Positions 36,601 to 48,600 of a stretch of DNA of 64,000 bases are shown in pieces. Source of the stretch: Helicoverpa zea (lineage: Eukaryota > Arthropoda > Insecta > Lepidoptera > Noctuidae); assembly GCF_022581195.2 (NCBI RefSeq), contig NC_061466.1, forward strand, positions 11,842,001 to 11,906,000, given 5' to 3'. The notes under the pieces were generated by a model. The model worked only from the letters and a program-made list of their open reading frames with translations, was not told the DNA's origin and searched no databases. Position 1 is the stretch's first letter. Each line of letters opens with the position of its first letter. Both the position numbers and the translations under genes were made by a program.

Positions 36601-39600
36601 TATTTTAGACAATTACTTCCTTTTTTTGCGAGTTTAAAAATCAAAAATCAGTTTTTCTGAAAACAACTAATGTTATAGCTAAAAAGAGTATCAGTTTTTG
36701 TAATTATGTTAGCGATTTATTATTTAAAACTAAGATTCCTGCCTGTAACACACTTACCATTGTTCCATGTTATTGACTTCAGTACTGGCTTGTTAACGCG
36801 AGGTGACACGTTTCGTCACCCTCACTCACTCACGTTCGTATGTGATGAGGGTGACGGAGCACCTCTCGTGTTAATGACTAGTGGTTACATGCGGATTTAC
36901 GTCTATTACCTATAGTTTCCTACATATCTTTAAATTAACATAGGCTTGAAAATCCGCACTATAGTTTGCGCCCATAATTTTGACTCCTTGCACATTTGTT
37001 TGGATCTATAGATAATGTCAAGAAACTTTGCTTGTCCGAAGTTATATAGTAGTAGTAAATTAAGTAATAATAATCCAAAAAAATATGTACAAAACGCAGT
37101 CCAATAGTTTATTCGTTTCGTTCATAAAGAAAATCCTCTTTATACCTAACTATCGAGATAAAATAAATTGGTTATAAAAAGCACATACCTAGCTATAAGA
37201 AAAACCTTTCACACCATGAAGTTTAGGAAGATACCCTAAATATAACTACATACAATATGACAAAAGTCCACCACGTGACACGTTTTTAATTAAAGCCTCG
37301 TTGCCACTAAAAAAACTTTTTACAAAAAAATAAAACCGACTCCCAAAAACACTGAAAAGCAAAAAAAAACTATTCTTAGGTGCATCGGCCTAGAAGTCGG
37401 TGTCTAATGGATGTAACTAAGTTTATAACGCCACCGACTTCTAGGCCGATGCACCTAAGAATAGTTTTTTTTTGCTTTTCAGTGTTTTTGGGAGTCGGTT
37501 TTATTTTTTTGTAAAAAGTTTTTTATTTTTAGCTTTTCAGTGACAAGCATAGTTGTCACTATCCGCATGTCATATCCGCAGTGGAAAGTTCTCATCAATA
37601 CGAACAATATAAGCCCAAGCACGAGGTAGTTTACATATTCAATTGTCGAGTTCCCTCGACCTTCGCTGGTCTCCATCATCAGGTCAGCTCCAAGCCTTCA
37701 CCATTGCATAGTGTTATCAGACATGCGCCTTAGTGTCAAGTTTTTACCCTACGTATGCCTACGATTTTCGAAAGTTGCCCTCGATTTCTCAGGGTTTCCA
37801 TCATCAGATCCTGACCTGGTGACTATGGGACCACCTGGGAGGTAAACCCTATCAAACAAAAAAAAAATTTTGCAAATCGGTCGAGGCGTCTCTGAGTAAT
37901 CGGTGAACATACATAAAAAATAAAAAAAAAAAAAAAAGATCCCGACGAATTGAGAACCTCCTCCTTTTTGGGAAGTCGGTTAATAAAATGAAATTACCTT
38001 CCTTCGACATTATCCTGGGTCCTCCCTGCAAAGCTGTCGACATGCTTGCGTGAGAACACGCAGAACTCCACATACCGACGACTCTCGTTACCAACGGATG
38101 GCGGCTTAGACTAGTAAGCCGACTGGAGAGGGAAGTACAAATGTCTGTGTAATCATCATCATCATCTGTGTCTGTCTGAGCTGTCTGTGTAAAAAGTCTG
38201 CTAATATACTCGTATTATTCCAAGGCTAGGCAGCTTCAAAAGCAGCTGGACGAATCAAAATTTTCATAATGTCTTAACAACACGAACGCCATTTACTTGA
38301 CATCCTAAACTTCAAAAAAGCTAGATGAATAGATACTCTGGTAAGTTATTGACGACACGGTGTTAATAGTTTTGAAAATTTACATTTGTTCAGCTACTTT
38401 TAGAGCTGACTGATATATGCCTAGCCTTGAGAAACTATTTATTTTACAATAGATTTTCGAACACATCGTTACACACGCACGCACCTGTCTAAATTGACAA
38501 ACAGAAGCATAAACTGTTAAAGTTTCAATTATTACTACTTGTCGGCCTACTGGCCTATTAACCAATTTGAATTTGGAGTACTTAAAAAGAAGCATATATA
38601 AAAAGTGGTTGTCTGTGTTGTGTCATGTCATTGTGCTTTCATGAAAATGTATTTATAATTTTCTCCTAAATAAATATTATTGTGGATTCTATTGTGTGTT
38701 ACTCTCTGGAGTGTGAAAGAAGCTCCCACCACCACATTTAGGAGAAAATTATAAATACATTTTCATGAAAGCACAATGACATGACACAACACAGACAACC
38801 ACTTTTTATATATGCTTCTTTTTAAGTACTCCAAATTCAAATTGGTTAATAGGCCAGTAGGCCGACAAGTAGTAATAATTGAAACTTTAACACGCCCCCT
38901 CAATTTTACTATACTAGCCCCAAGCCTGAAGTACTGTTACGGAGTGGGTCGGAAAATGGTTTTTAAAAAAAACTATTTAATTGGCTAAAATAAAAAATGT
39001 ATTGAAAAATAATTAGAATCACAAGAAAATAGAAAGAAAGTTACCCGACGGAAGTCCAATCCAAAACTGAAGAAATATTATTATCGCTAATTAAAATAAC
39101 ATCGGTTTCCTATTGCATTGACGTCAATGCAATGGGAAACTCAGCAATTTAATTTTATATTGGTAACAGGGGTTATTTCGATATAACAACCCCCCCGTTA
39201 AGATCGATCATCACATCTCAAAGTGATGAGAGATGTCAGGATTGATGTATGCTAAATCGCGTATGCTTAAGTGGATTTACGTCGGACATTACAATAAACA
39301 AAAGAAACATATTTAAAACACCAAAAATAACAACTAATTTCAAAAGACATCAATACAACTGTTAAGGATAGAAAAGTTACTAAAAAATAATAATTATTAA
39401 CTACATTTATCATTATTTAGGATGCAAGGAAATCCAGATTAGAGTTAACAATAAAAGTATTTAAACAATTAAACATTATTGATTAATAAGAGCAATTATT
39501 AAAATCTAGATAAATCAAGATGACAATATGAAAAGAAAGAAAATTATTACTTAATTACAAACCATGTGCATTCATTACAAATTAATTATCATGAGTCTTG

Positions 39601-42600
39601 CCAAACAGAATATTCCTTTTAATAGGGGTTGGCGTCACTCGTAACTCCTCTATAGACTCTGACTCGTCCTTATTGACGGGTGCTATTGTATCACCATGAA
39701 ATACAGTTTGAGAGGTTGGAACCGAGTTATTTTTTGTGTTATGACATTGGTTAAATATTTGAATGCAACATGGGGCATTAGTACGACAAAGTAACTTACG
39801 ACTCTTATATAAAATGTAAAATAAGGTTAACATCGAGATGCATAAACTAAAAGACAAATAGTGAGTGCTATACATTTGAAAATGAGATGGATTTTCTATC
39901 TTATTGATCTCTTCTTCAAAAGAGTTCAAGTGAATACTGGCTTGCAGCAGAGAATCAAGATTATCTAAGTTATTTAACTTTGAGTAAGGTAATCGTTCTA
40001 GAGTTTTATTTAACTTAGATCGCTCACAACAATCATCTTGTAAGATGTTGAAATTTGATATTTTATTGGTTACATTTCCAATAACTGTTTCGCCAACAGC
40101 GGCGAATTGCAACGTCTTGTAAAAAGCCTTACAGTTTCTAGGCAAAGACAAGATACCAGTACCAAACAAAATAACGTCAGAACTTATGTCTTTATCATTA
40201 CAAGTTACATGACACTTGCCAGGTTCAGATTGTACAAAAATCCAACGATTTAAAGTTAACTTATGAAATAGATCAATTGAACCGTGAATGAGTTTTGTAA
40301 CACAAATGTCAGGAAGTTTGTTAATCACATCACTTAAGAGAATCGTTTCACACGTAGGGTTAGCGATTGCTGAAAACACATTAGTTAACACACACACGTA
40401 ACACTTATCACTTATTAACTTGCACTTGTCTATGTCTGCGATAAGTGAATAAAACATGCGATCAGCTGTGATTGCTACATATGAGCTAGTTGGCTCGATA
40501 AGAACGTAGGTATCTGGTTTCAACATATCGTAGGGAACAGGTAGGGGAATGATCCTATACAGGTCATACACCTGAGGTAATACGAGAGGGATCTTGACAA
40601 CAATAATTACCTTATTTAAATGGAAAAAGCACACAAGTTGTGAAATGTCAATAAGATTGTGTATATTTTGTAGCGTTAAAGGAACGGGAAGTTCATAATG
40701 GCTAGGAAGATTATTCCTATGCTTATCTAACTCACTGTACAATTGGTGTGGACTGAGTACAGTGGGATGCAACACGTTGAGTTTTGCGAATAGAATGGCA
40801 TTGTTAATATCTTCGATATCAAAAGACAAAGTCATTATAATAGACTCTAATGAATTTAATAAGGAACTTAATTCAGATTTAATTTCTAGCTTGTTGTTAC
40901 TATTCACAACAGTTTCTAGTATTTTATGGATTGTTTCCATGTTCCTTAAAATGTGGTTTTCGTTTTCGTTGACCTTAGATATCGTGTTATTGAAATATGA
41001 TATGGTCGACTTAATTACGTGAATGTTATCTTTCATGAGATGAGCGAGACGTTTCTCATCAGTTTGTACTTCGTCTATGGCTTTCGAAAATCTCACCGCG
41101 TCTTCAGAATCCAAAGTGCCAAAAATAGTTTTAAGGAGAGAGCCACCGAAGTCCATGAGACCTCTTTTAAAACGCATATGGGGTTTTTCGTCGACCAATA
41201 AATAAGATACGGAAGAAAACTTACTAACGTTAAGAATATGACGATTTTTTAGAGCGGACAACGAATTGATACAGTCGGACTGTATCTTAGAAGAAGCTAA
41301 CGAGTTGCAGAATACATTGAGCTTTTCAAATAAAAATTCAACCTTATCTAAATTAGGTTGTACATGACCTATATCAACATATGCTATAACATTCCAATCA
41401 CTATTAGTAAACTTAATGTCTAGAAGCTTATCAAAGTAGACGCCAGGACTGCTGACGATAGAAGAAACGTATTCGCATGTGATCGGCGATGACAGCGTCG
41501 ATCTGAAATAACAATGAAACGCTCATGTATTACGTTACTACTGTTGCGTCACCGGCCGGCTTGATTTCGTCGTAGTGGTGACGTACGTGTTTACGATTAA
41601 TAAGCAGCGTAACAGAATGGTTGCCATTTAGTTTTATTATTTTGAAAGGGCCTTTCCACACAGGGGATAAGGCCTTATTTTGCTTGTGATGGCAACGGAC
41701 ATATACCATGTCTCCTGTTTTATAGGACAATGGTTTCGTACGAGAATCATAATAAGTTTTTGATTTCTCTTTTGAGGATTGAATATTTTGGAGAGCCTTC
41801 TGACGACTGTAGTATAGTCGGTGATTAAGGGCTCGGATGTAATCCGTATAGGTGTTTGTATCAAGAGTATCGATGCTTGAGGGTAAGTAGGGTTTGAACC
41901 CGAAAAGCAATTCCAGGGGTGAGTAACCTGTGGTACTATGTATATTTGAATTATATGCTATCATAGCACTAGGAACATAGAGGTCCCAGGTATGTTGGTT
42001 CTCACCGATATATGATCTAAGGTATTCCTTTAGAGTAGAATGACTTCGTTCAAGGCTACCACATGTCTGAGGGTGGTAAGGAGATGCGAACACATGTTTG
42101 ATGCTGAACAACTTCTCAAGTTGTTTGAAGACATCAGAGCAGAAATTGGTGCCTTGATCGGATATTATTAATTTAGGAATCCCCATATGGGATATGAATA
42201 GAACTAAAGATTTCGCTGTTTCTTCAGCGGAACAAGATTGCATAGGATAAGCCTGAGAAAATTTAGTCAAGTCATCTTGTAAGGTAAGTAAGAACTTATA
42301 TTTGTGTTCATGTGTTTCAGGAAGCGGACCGACTAAATCGAGATAAAGTTTTTCGTTAGGCCGAGATGCTGTAGATGTTATAATCATAGGGGCCTTATTC
42401 GTTTGTCTTAGAGGTTTATTTATTTGGCAAGAGCGGCAATTTTTCACATAATCTTCGATGTCTTGCCGCATGTTTTTCCACCAGAATTGGGTTTTGATTC
42501 TATCAAACATGCGCGATATACCCGGGTGGCCAGCTAGAGGTGAATCATGATTATCTCTAAGAATGCTTTTGACCTCGTCAGGGGTCGGATAACGTATAGA

Positions 42601-45600
42601 ATTACGATAGATGTTTACTTTAATATTAGTGTTATGAAATAGAAATGATAAAATATTATAAAGTTTTGTGTAAGATAATTTTGTGTAAGGATCTGTAAAG
42701 TCTGATATAGCGAATTCTTTTTCTTCCATATACCAATACTTTATCATTTCTCTATAATCACGAAGGAGGTTAAATATGTCCTTGTAACTCATTTCATCAT
42801 AGTGGTTAAGTTTTAGAAATAAATGTGTAAATAAATGATTATCATTAGATGTGGAATAGTAAGTGTTTAATTCGCGTTCTATGTCGCAAATTTTAGGTTC
42901 ACTAGTGGAGGCGTCCATGATATCCTTGCAGTATGGCACGGATTCATCTAAGTCAATGGACGTCGGATAAGCAATAAGCTTACACTTTGCTTTCATCAAT
43001 GACTCGTTATGTTCCTGGATGACGGTGTCGAATGACACATCAGGCTGTTTTATAATTTTAAGAAACTGCTCGTAAGTTTCTGATATGGATGGTGAATTAC
43101 GTGCGTCTTCCTCGTTGTTAGAAGTCGATGCCGGATTGCAGATAACTGAATCGGAGCTTTCGTTATTTTCTAATACATTTACGGGGAAACGAGATAAAGC
43201 GTCGGCGTTTGCATTTAATTTACCCTTTTTATAAACGATTTCATAATCGTACTCTTCGAGTTTAAGACGCCATCTAACGAGTCTAGATCCTGGATCTTTG
43301 ACATTGAAAAGCCACACTAGAGGCTTGTGGTCTGTAATTATCTTAAATTTACGGCCATACAAATAAGGGCGGAATGTTTTCACGCCAAATAAGATTGCTA
43401 GGAGCTCCTTTTCGATAGTCGAATAGTTGCCCTCGGCTTTATTAAGGGTGCGCGAAGCGTACGAGACGGGTTTGTCGGACCCGATTGCGCCCTGAGAGAG
43501 TACAGCGCCTATCGCATAATTAGAGGCATCGGTTGTTAAAAGAAAGGGTTGTGTAAAATCAGGATACTGAAGCAGAGGCGCTGAAGTTAATTTATCCTTG
43601 AGGGTGGTGAACGCTTGTTCTTGGCTGTTCGACCATTGAAATGTGGCATCTTTTTTCAGAAGGGCAGTCAGGGGTTTAGTGATCTTGGAGAAGTTATTAA
43701 TAAAACGACGATAGTAGCCGACTAGCCCTAGAAACGATTTTATATCCTTCGGATTCTTAGGAGTGGGGAATTGAGAAACGGCCTTGACCTTTTCGGGATT
43801 CGGACATACACCTTTGTCGGTGATTATATGCCCAAGATAAGCGACCTCGCGTCGCAAAAACTCACACTTGTCAGGTTGGAGTTTTAAATTGAACTTTCGG
43901 ATGCGGTCAAAGACTAACCTGATTTTGTCCATATGAGATGTCAAGTTACTACTATAGATTATGACGTCATCAAGATAAACATATGCATGGAGACCTTGGA
44001 GACCAGAAAGGACAGTGTTCATTAATTTCTGGAAGGTCGAAGGGGCGTTTTTAAGCCCAAAAGGCATCCGCAAGAATTCGTAATGCCCTGTACTGCTAGA
44101 ATTAGTGTTTATTGAGAACCCCGTTTTTTGTGCATCTTGGGAGTTCATTCTGATCTGATGAAAGCCACTGGAGAGATCTAATGTGCTGAAATATTTTGAG
44201 TGGCCTAACTGATCTAATATATCAGTAATAAGCGGCAAAGGGTAACTCTCAGAGACAGTGACGTCATTCAGACGGCGATAGTCTATTACTATACGCCATT
44301 TCTTTTTACCTGAAGCGTCCATCTTCTTGGGAACTACCCAAACAGGGGCGCTCCAAGGTGACGCTGACGGACGTATAATATTTTGATCGAGCATCTTGCG
44401 GATTTGTGAGTCCACTTCTTCCTTGTGGCACTCAGGAAAACGGTACGACTTTACGTGAATAGGGGCTGAATCACCCGAATCTATAGAGTGCTCGATCGCG
44501 TTCGTAAATGATAGAGGTTCGCCCTCTAAATGGAAAATATCTGTGTACTCAGAACAACATTCTAGCAGTGCCTCCTTTTCTTCGGAGTTTAGATGAGAAC
44601 AACGTATTAGATTCAATACCTTTTGAGGTCTGTCAGATTCTGAATAGGATAAAGCATTGACGGATTCGTTTATATCTGTGGCAGTATCATATTCAAGAGG
44701 CGTTAACTGGACTTTAAAGTCTCGAACTTGGATATCAGAGTTAGTAGTATTTAAAACGGTTACGTTAATCCTTTTATTAGGCTTTATAGTAACAAGACAA
44801 TTTGCGATATAAATGCCTTCGCTTATAGAATGATCTAATAATAGGCCCTCATTATTTTTATAATGTTCAGGTGAGTAATTAGATACTGCGCATTCGATGA
44901 CCGCTTCGGAACGTGCGGGAATGACGTAAGTCGGTTGAATATAGTTTATGTCCAGGCTCTGTCCGCATATATGAACTGATTGTGAGGTATAGTCAATATT
45001 GGCTTTGAAATGATTTAAAAAGTCGCTGCCAATGATACCGTCATACTCTAGGTTAATGTTATCGTCAACTACATGGAACTTAAACTCGTGGCGATTATTA
45101 TTCAATGTAAAATATATCTGACACGTGCCTAAAGTTTCTGAATAGGTGCTAACATTATTAAAACCTTTTATCTTAGCTATTTCACGAGATAGCTCAGGCG
45201 CTTTAGTTAAACTTGACAGTTTGACCAAAGTAATACTCGCTCCCGTGTCGATAAGAAGGCGCAACGGATGAATGGAAAGGGAAGTACTCACATATACGTG
45301 AGGCAATGACACCTTTTTAGAGTATGAAGATACCTCGTAGACAGGAATTTCGGGATTGATTTTAATTTCCTCTTTAGGATAATGCGGCATAGCGGACTCA
45401 TTATGAGAAGGAAATTTTGGACTCAACGATACAGGGGCTCTAATAGGAGCTTGTTGAGATGAAATGGTATTTTGACTCGACGAAACAGCGGTTCTCTGTG
45501 GAATGTGTCGAGATGAGACATAGTTTTGACTCAGCGAAACAGGGACTCCTTTTGGAGCGTGCTGAGATGAATTTGGTTTTAGACTCAACGATTCAGAGGC

Positions 45601-48600
45601 TCTTGGAAGAGTGTGTTGAGATGAAACAGTGGAACGACTCAGCGAAACAGGGACTCTCTTTGGAGCATGCTGAGATGAAATAGAATTTGGACTCGACGAA
45701 ACAGGGACTCTCGGAGGAGCGTGTCGAGATGAAATAGTAGAATGACTCAGCGAAACAGGGACTCTCTTTGGAGCATGCTGAGATGAAATACGTTTTTGAC
45801 TCAACGATTCAGGGACTCTCGAGAGAGCGTGTTGAGATGAGATATCGTTTTTATGCGATTTATTTATAAAGGTACGAGTGCCTAAATTATCCGGATAACG
45901 ACGGCACATTTTCGTAATCCGTGGTGTTAGTTTAAAGAGTTTTCAGGGTCGTCACCGTTCTCACAAGGAACATAATAAGGTGTCGGTGACGGCGCCGACG
46001 ATGTCGGCGGCTCGAATGTAACATGATGCATCGCAGCTGGACGGTCGCGATTCTCGGAATTAAACGTATTACGCCGTTCACTATTATATTTTCTTTTGCG
46101 GCATTGAGTAATATCGTGACCTCTGTTTTTGCAATATTTGCAGAAAAGTTGAGACCCCGAGTTATAAAATGATGTTGATGGTTGAGGCCCCGAAGGAGTA
46201 AATGGTGGACCTGTGCGCTTTTGTTTCTCCCGGCATTCAGCATCCGAGTGCCCGGGTTTACCACAGATCCTACATTTAGGCTTAATAGATGTTTTATACA
46301 GGAGGTTTTGTATCTTTTCCTCCTCGAGAGCCACGTTGATAGCATCATTAAGTGATTTTGGGTTCCTACATCTGACATTATTACTCAGTCGTGGATTTAA
46401 TCCTAAACTAAAAGTAAATAATGCCAAATCTTCGGTCATAGCGATGCGACCGGATATGTCCTTCTTTAGGGATTCAGAATTATAAATTTCTGATTGAAGA
46501 TCGGTGAGGCAGCTTTCTACACGCAGGGCAAATTGCGCAACAGTTTCGTTTGTTGTTTGCCTGCACGATTGTAAGTCTAGCAACAAATGATTATAATGCT
46601 TCCTCTCACCGAAATTTTGCTTAAGAAAACATTTCAACTGATTAAAATCCGAAAATATTTTATTAGAGCACGCAATCTGAGCTTTACCTTCAAGGCGTGA
46701 TAGAATATATTTATTTAATAAAACTATTTGACTTGGTGATGCTAAATCTAAGGCATTTTGGCAGTTGGTGAGAAAGGCGGTAAGAGTTTCGCGCTCTCCC
46801 TTATAAGGGCTAATAAAATCACAGAGCACCTTGATGGGAAACTGTTCGCTCAACGACATTTTCTTAGAAGAGGAATTTTCGGCTGTTTCCGTAGACATTA
46901 TGAACTTGAAAGGAAACTATAAAGGTAGACGAGTAGCACGTATAATTATGATAGAATAAGGTTTACGATATGTGATACCCTAGGTAATAAAAATACCTAA
47001 TAAGAATTAAGAATATTGTAGCGATAACAGCAAAATAATATGTTCTACTCACAGACACAGGAACACGAAGAATTCGATACGCATTTTCTGGCACTGAATT
47101 AGCACGATTACTGGAACAGGAGGACTGCGGCGCGATAAGTCGCGGCCAGCAGCAGCAGGAACGTCAGGAACAGCGGGGTGGCGATGTACGGCACACGCGC
47201 GTGCACAACGCGTACACGTGGCAGCACCACGCGGCAGCTCCGCGTGGCAGGGCGGCAAGGGCGATCACCGGCTCCTTGCGGCGATATCAAGGTGACAGAG
47301 CTCGCGTATATTGAGCTCTGGGAGATGGAATTTGGAAATTCGGGACGATCGGCAGGCTTACGCAGGACACTCGTAAGGCTTACTGTCGCGACTCGTCTTT
47401 GGAGATGGCACTGAGTTTGTCGAGGTGTGATTTCACTTAGAGAAAATATAGACACCCCGGAGCTGGATTATCTCGTCGGCAACGTGAAGTTCACACACGA
47501 TAACTTTTCAGTTTTCAGGACACACACGACCCGTTATGGAATACCAGTGGAACGATTACGGCGATATCAACACTGGTATCCCACTTCTGACACCACTGTT
47601 ACGGAGTGGGTCGGAAAATGGTTTTTAAAAAAAACTATTTAATTGGCTAAAATAAAAAATGTATTGAAAAATAATTAGAATCACAAGAAAATAGAAAGAA
47701 AGTTACCCGACGGAAGTCCAATCCAAAACTGAAGAAATATTATTATCGCTAATTAAAATAACATCGGTTTCCTATTGCATTGACGTCAATGCAATGGGAA
47801 ACTCAGCAATTTAATTTTATATTGGTAACAGGGGTTATTTCGATATAACAGTACACTTATAGTGTTTAATCGCGGGTAAAGCTTTAGTTAATACATCGGC
47901 TAACATCAAATCTGTCGACGGATGTAAAGGGCAAAGGTGACGTAAGGTTGTCAGCATCAGGCAGGAGGCTTATTTTGAAGAATACCCTGTATGTACCAGA
48001 TCTTCGTAGTAATTTATTATCTGTAGCGAAGATTGCAGACAATGGGTATGAAGTTCAATTTCATAAAGATAGGGCCTGTATTAATTCGTCAAACGGAAAT
48101 ACTGTAATGACAGCCGAACGTGTAGGAAATCTTTACGTTTTTAAGAGATTGGATGAACAAGCATATTTTATTGCTGATCCAATCGACATAGTAGAGTGGC
48201 ATAGTCGCATAGGTCACTTAAATGGTAAAGATCTCTTAAAGTTGTTGAACCATTGCGGATATAATACTAAGGAGGCAGATTTACGTAAAATATCGAATTG
48301 TGATGTTTGTGCTAAGGGAAAAATGAGTTCGTTACCTTTTTCGAGATCGGGTGGTCCATGTAATGAATTATTACGTATTGTTCATTCCGATATAGTAGGT
48401 CCTTTAAAAACACAGTCAATTGGCGGAGCGAAATATTTTGTAACTTTTATTGACGACAGTACCCGTTGGTGTGAAGTATATTTACTTGGAAAGAAAAGTG
48501 CAGTGTTTAGCGCATTTAAGCTATACAAAAGTCATGCTGAAAGACTCACTGGAAAGAAAATTAAATTCCTTCAATCTGACAACGGCGGTGAATACTGCAG

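Larger units (their letters stand above)
38935..47850 (-). mobile_element. Complete errantivirus (Ty3/gypsy type with env), 8,916 bp
   Basis: Bounded by two 254-bp LTRs with no difference I can see and by GTAC target duplications (38931-38934, 47851-47854). Minus-strand order: 5' LTR, tRNA-Leu primer site, 700-nt leader with a short env exon, gag, pol in the -1 frame, env, purine tract, 3' LTR. All three genes are open without stops or frameshifts. An F-like env and this order are the marks of insect errantiviruses (family Metaviridae), of which gypsy in Drosophila and TED in Trichoplusia are the known types. Identical LTRs point to a recent insertion. Whether it is active cannot be read from sequence. 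Confidence 0.95.

Noticed and set aside
45459..45683. 74-codon plus-strand ORF
   Set aside because: Exact antisense shadow of the 54-bp tandem repeats in pol.
45932..46378. 148-codon minus-strand ORF overlapping gag
   Set aside because: Alternative frame of gag. It lacks the zinc knuckles and has no homology pattern. Gag itself is intact.
46213..46485. 90-codon plus-strand ORF
   Set aside because: Antisense shadow of gag.
47108..47455. 115-codon minus-strand frame in the errantivirus leader as a gene
   Set aside because: No ATG in the frame; the start is a GTG. Kept only as a composition oddity.
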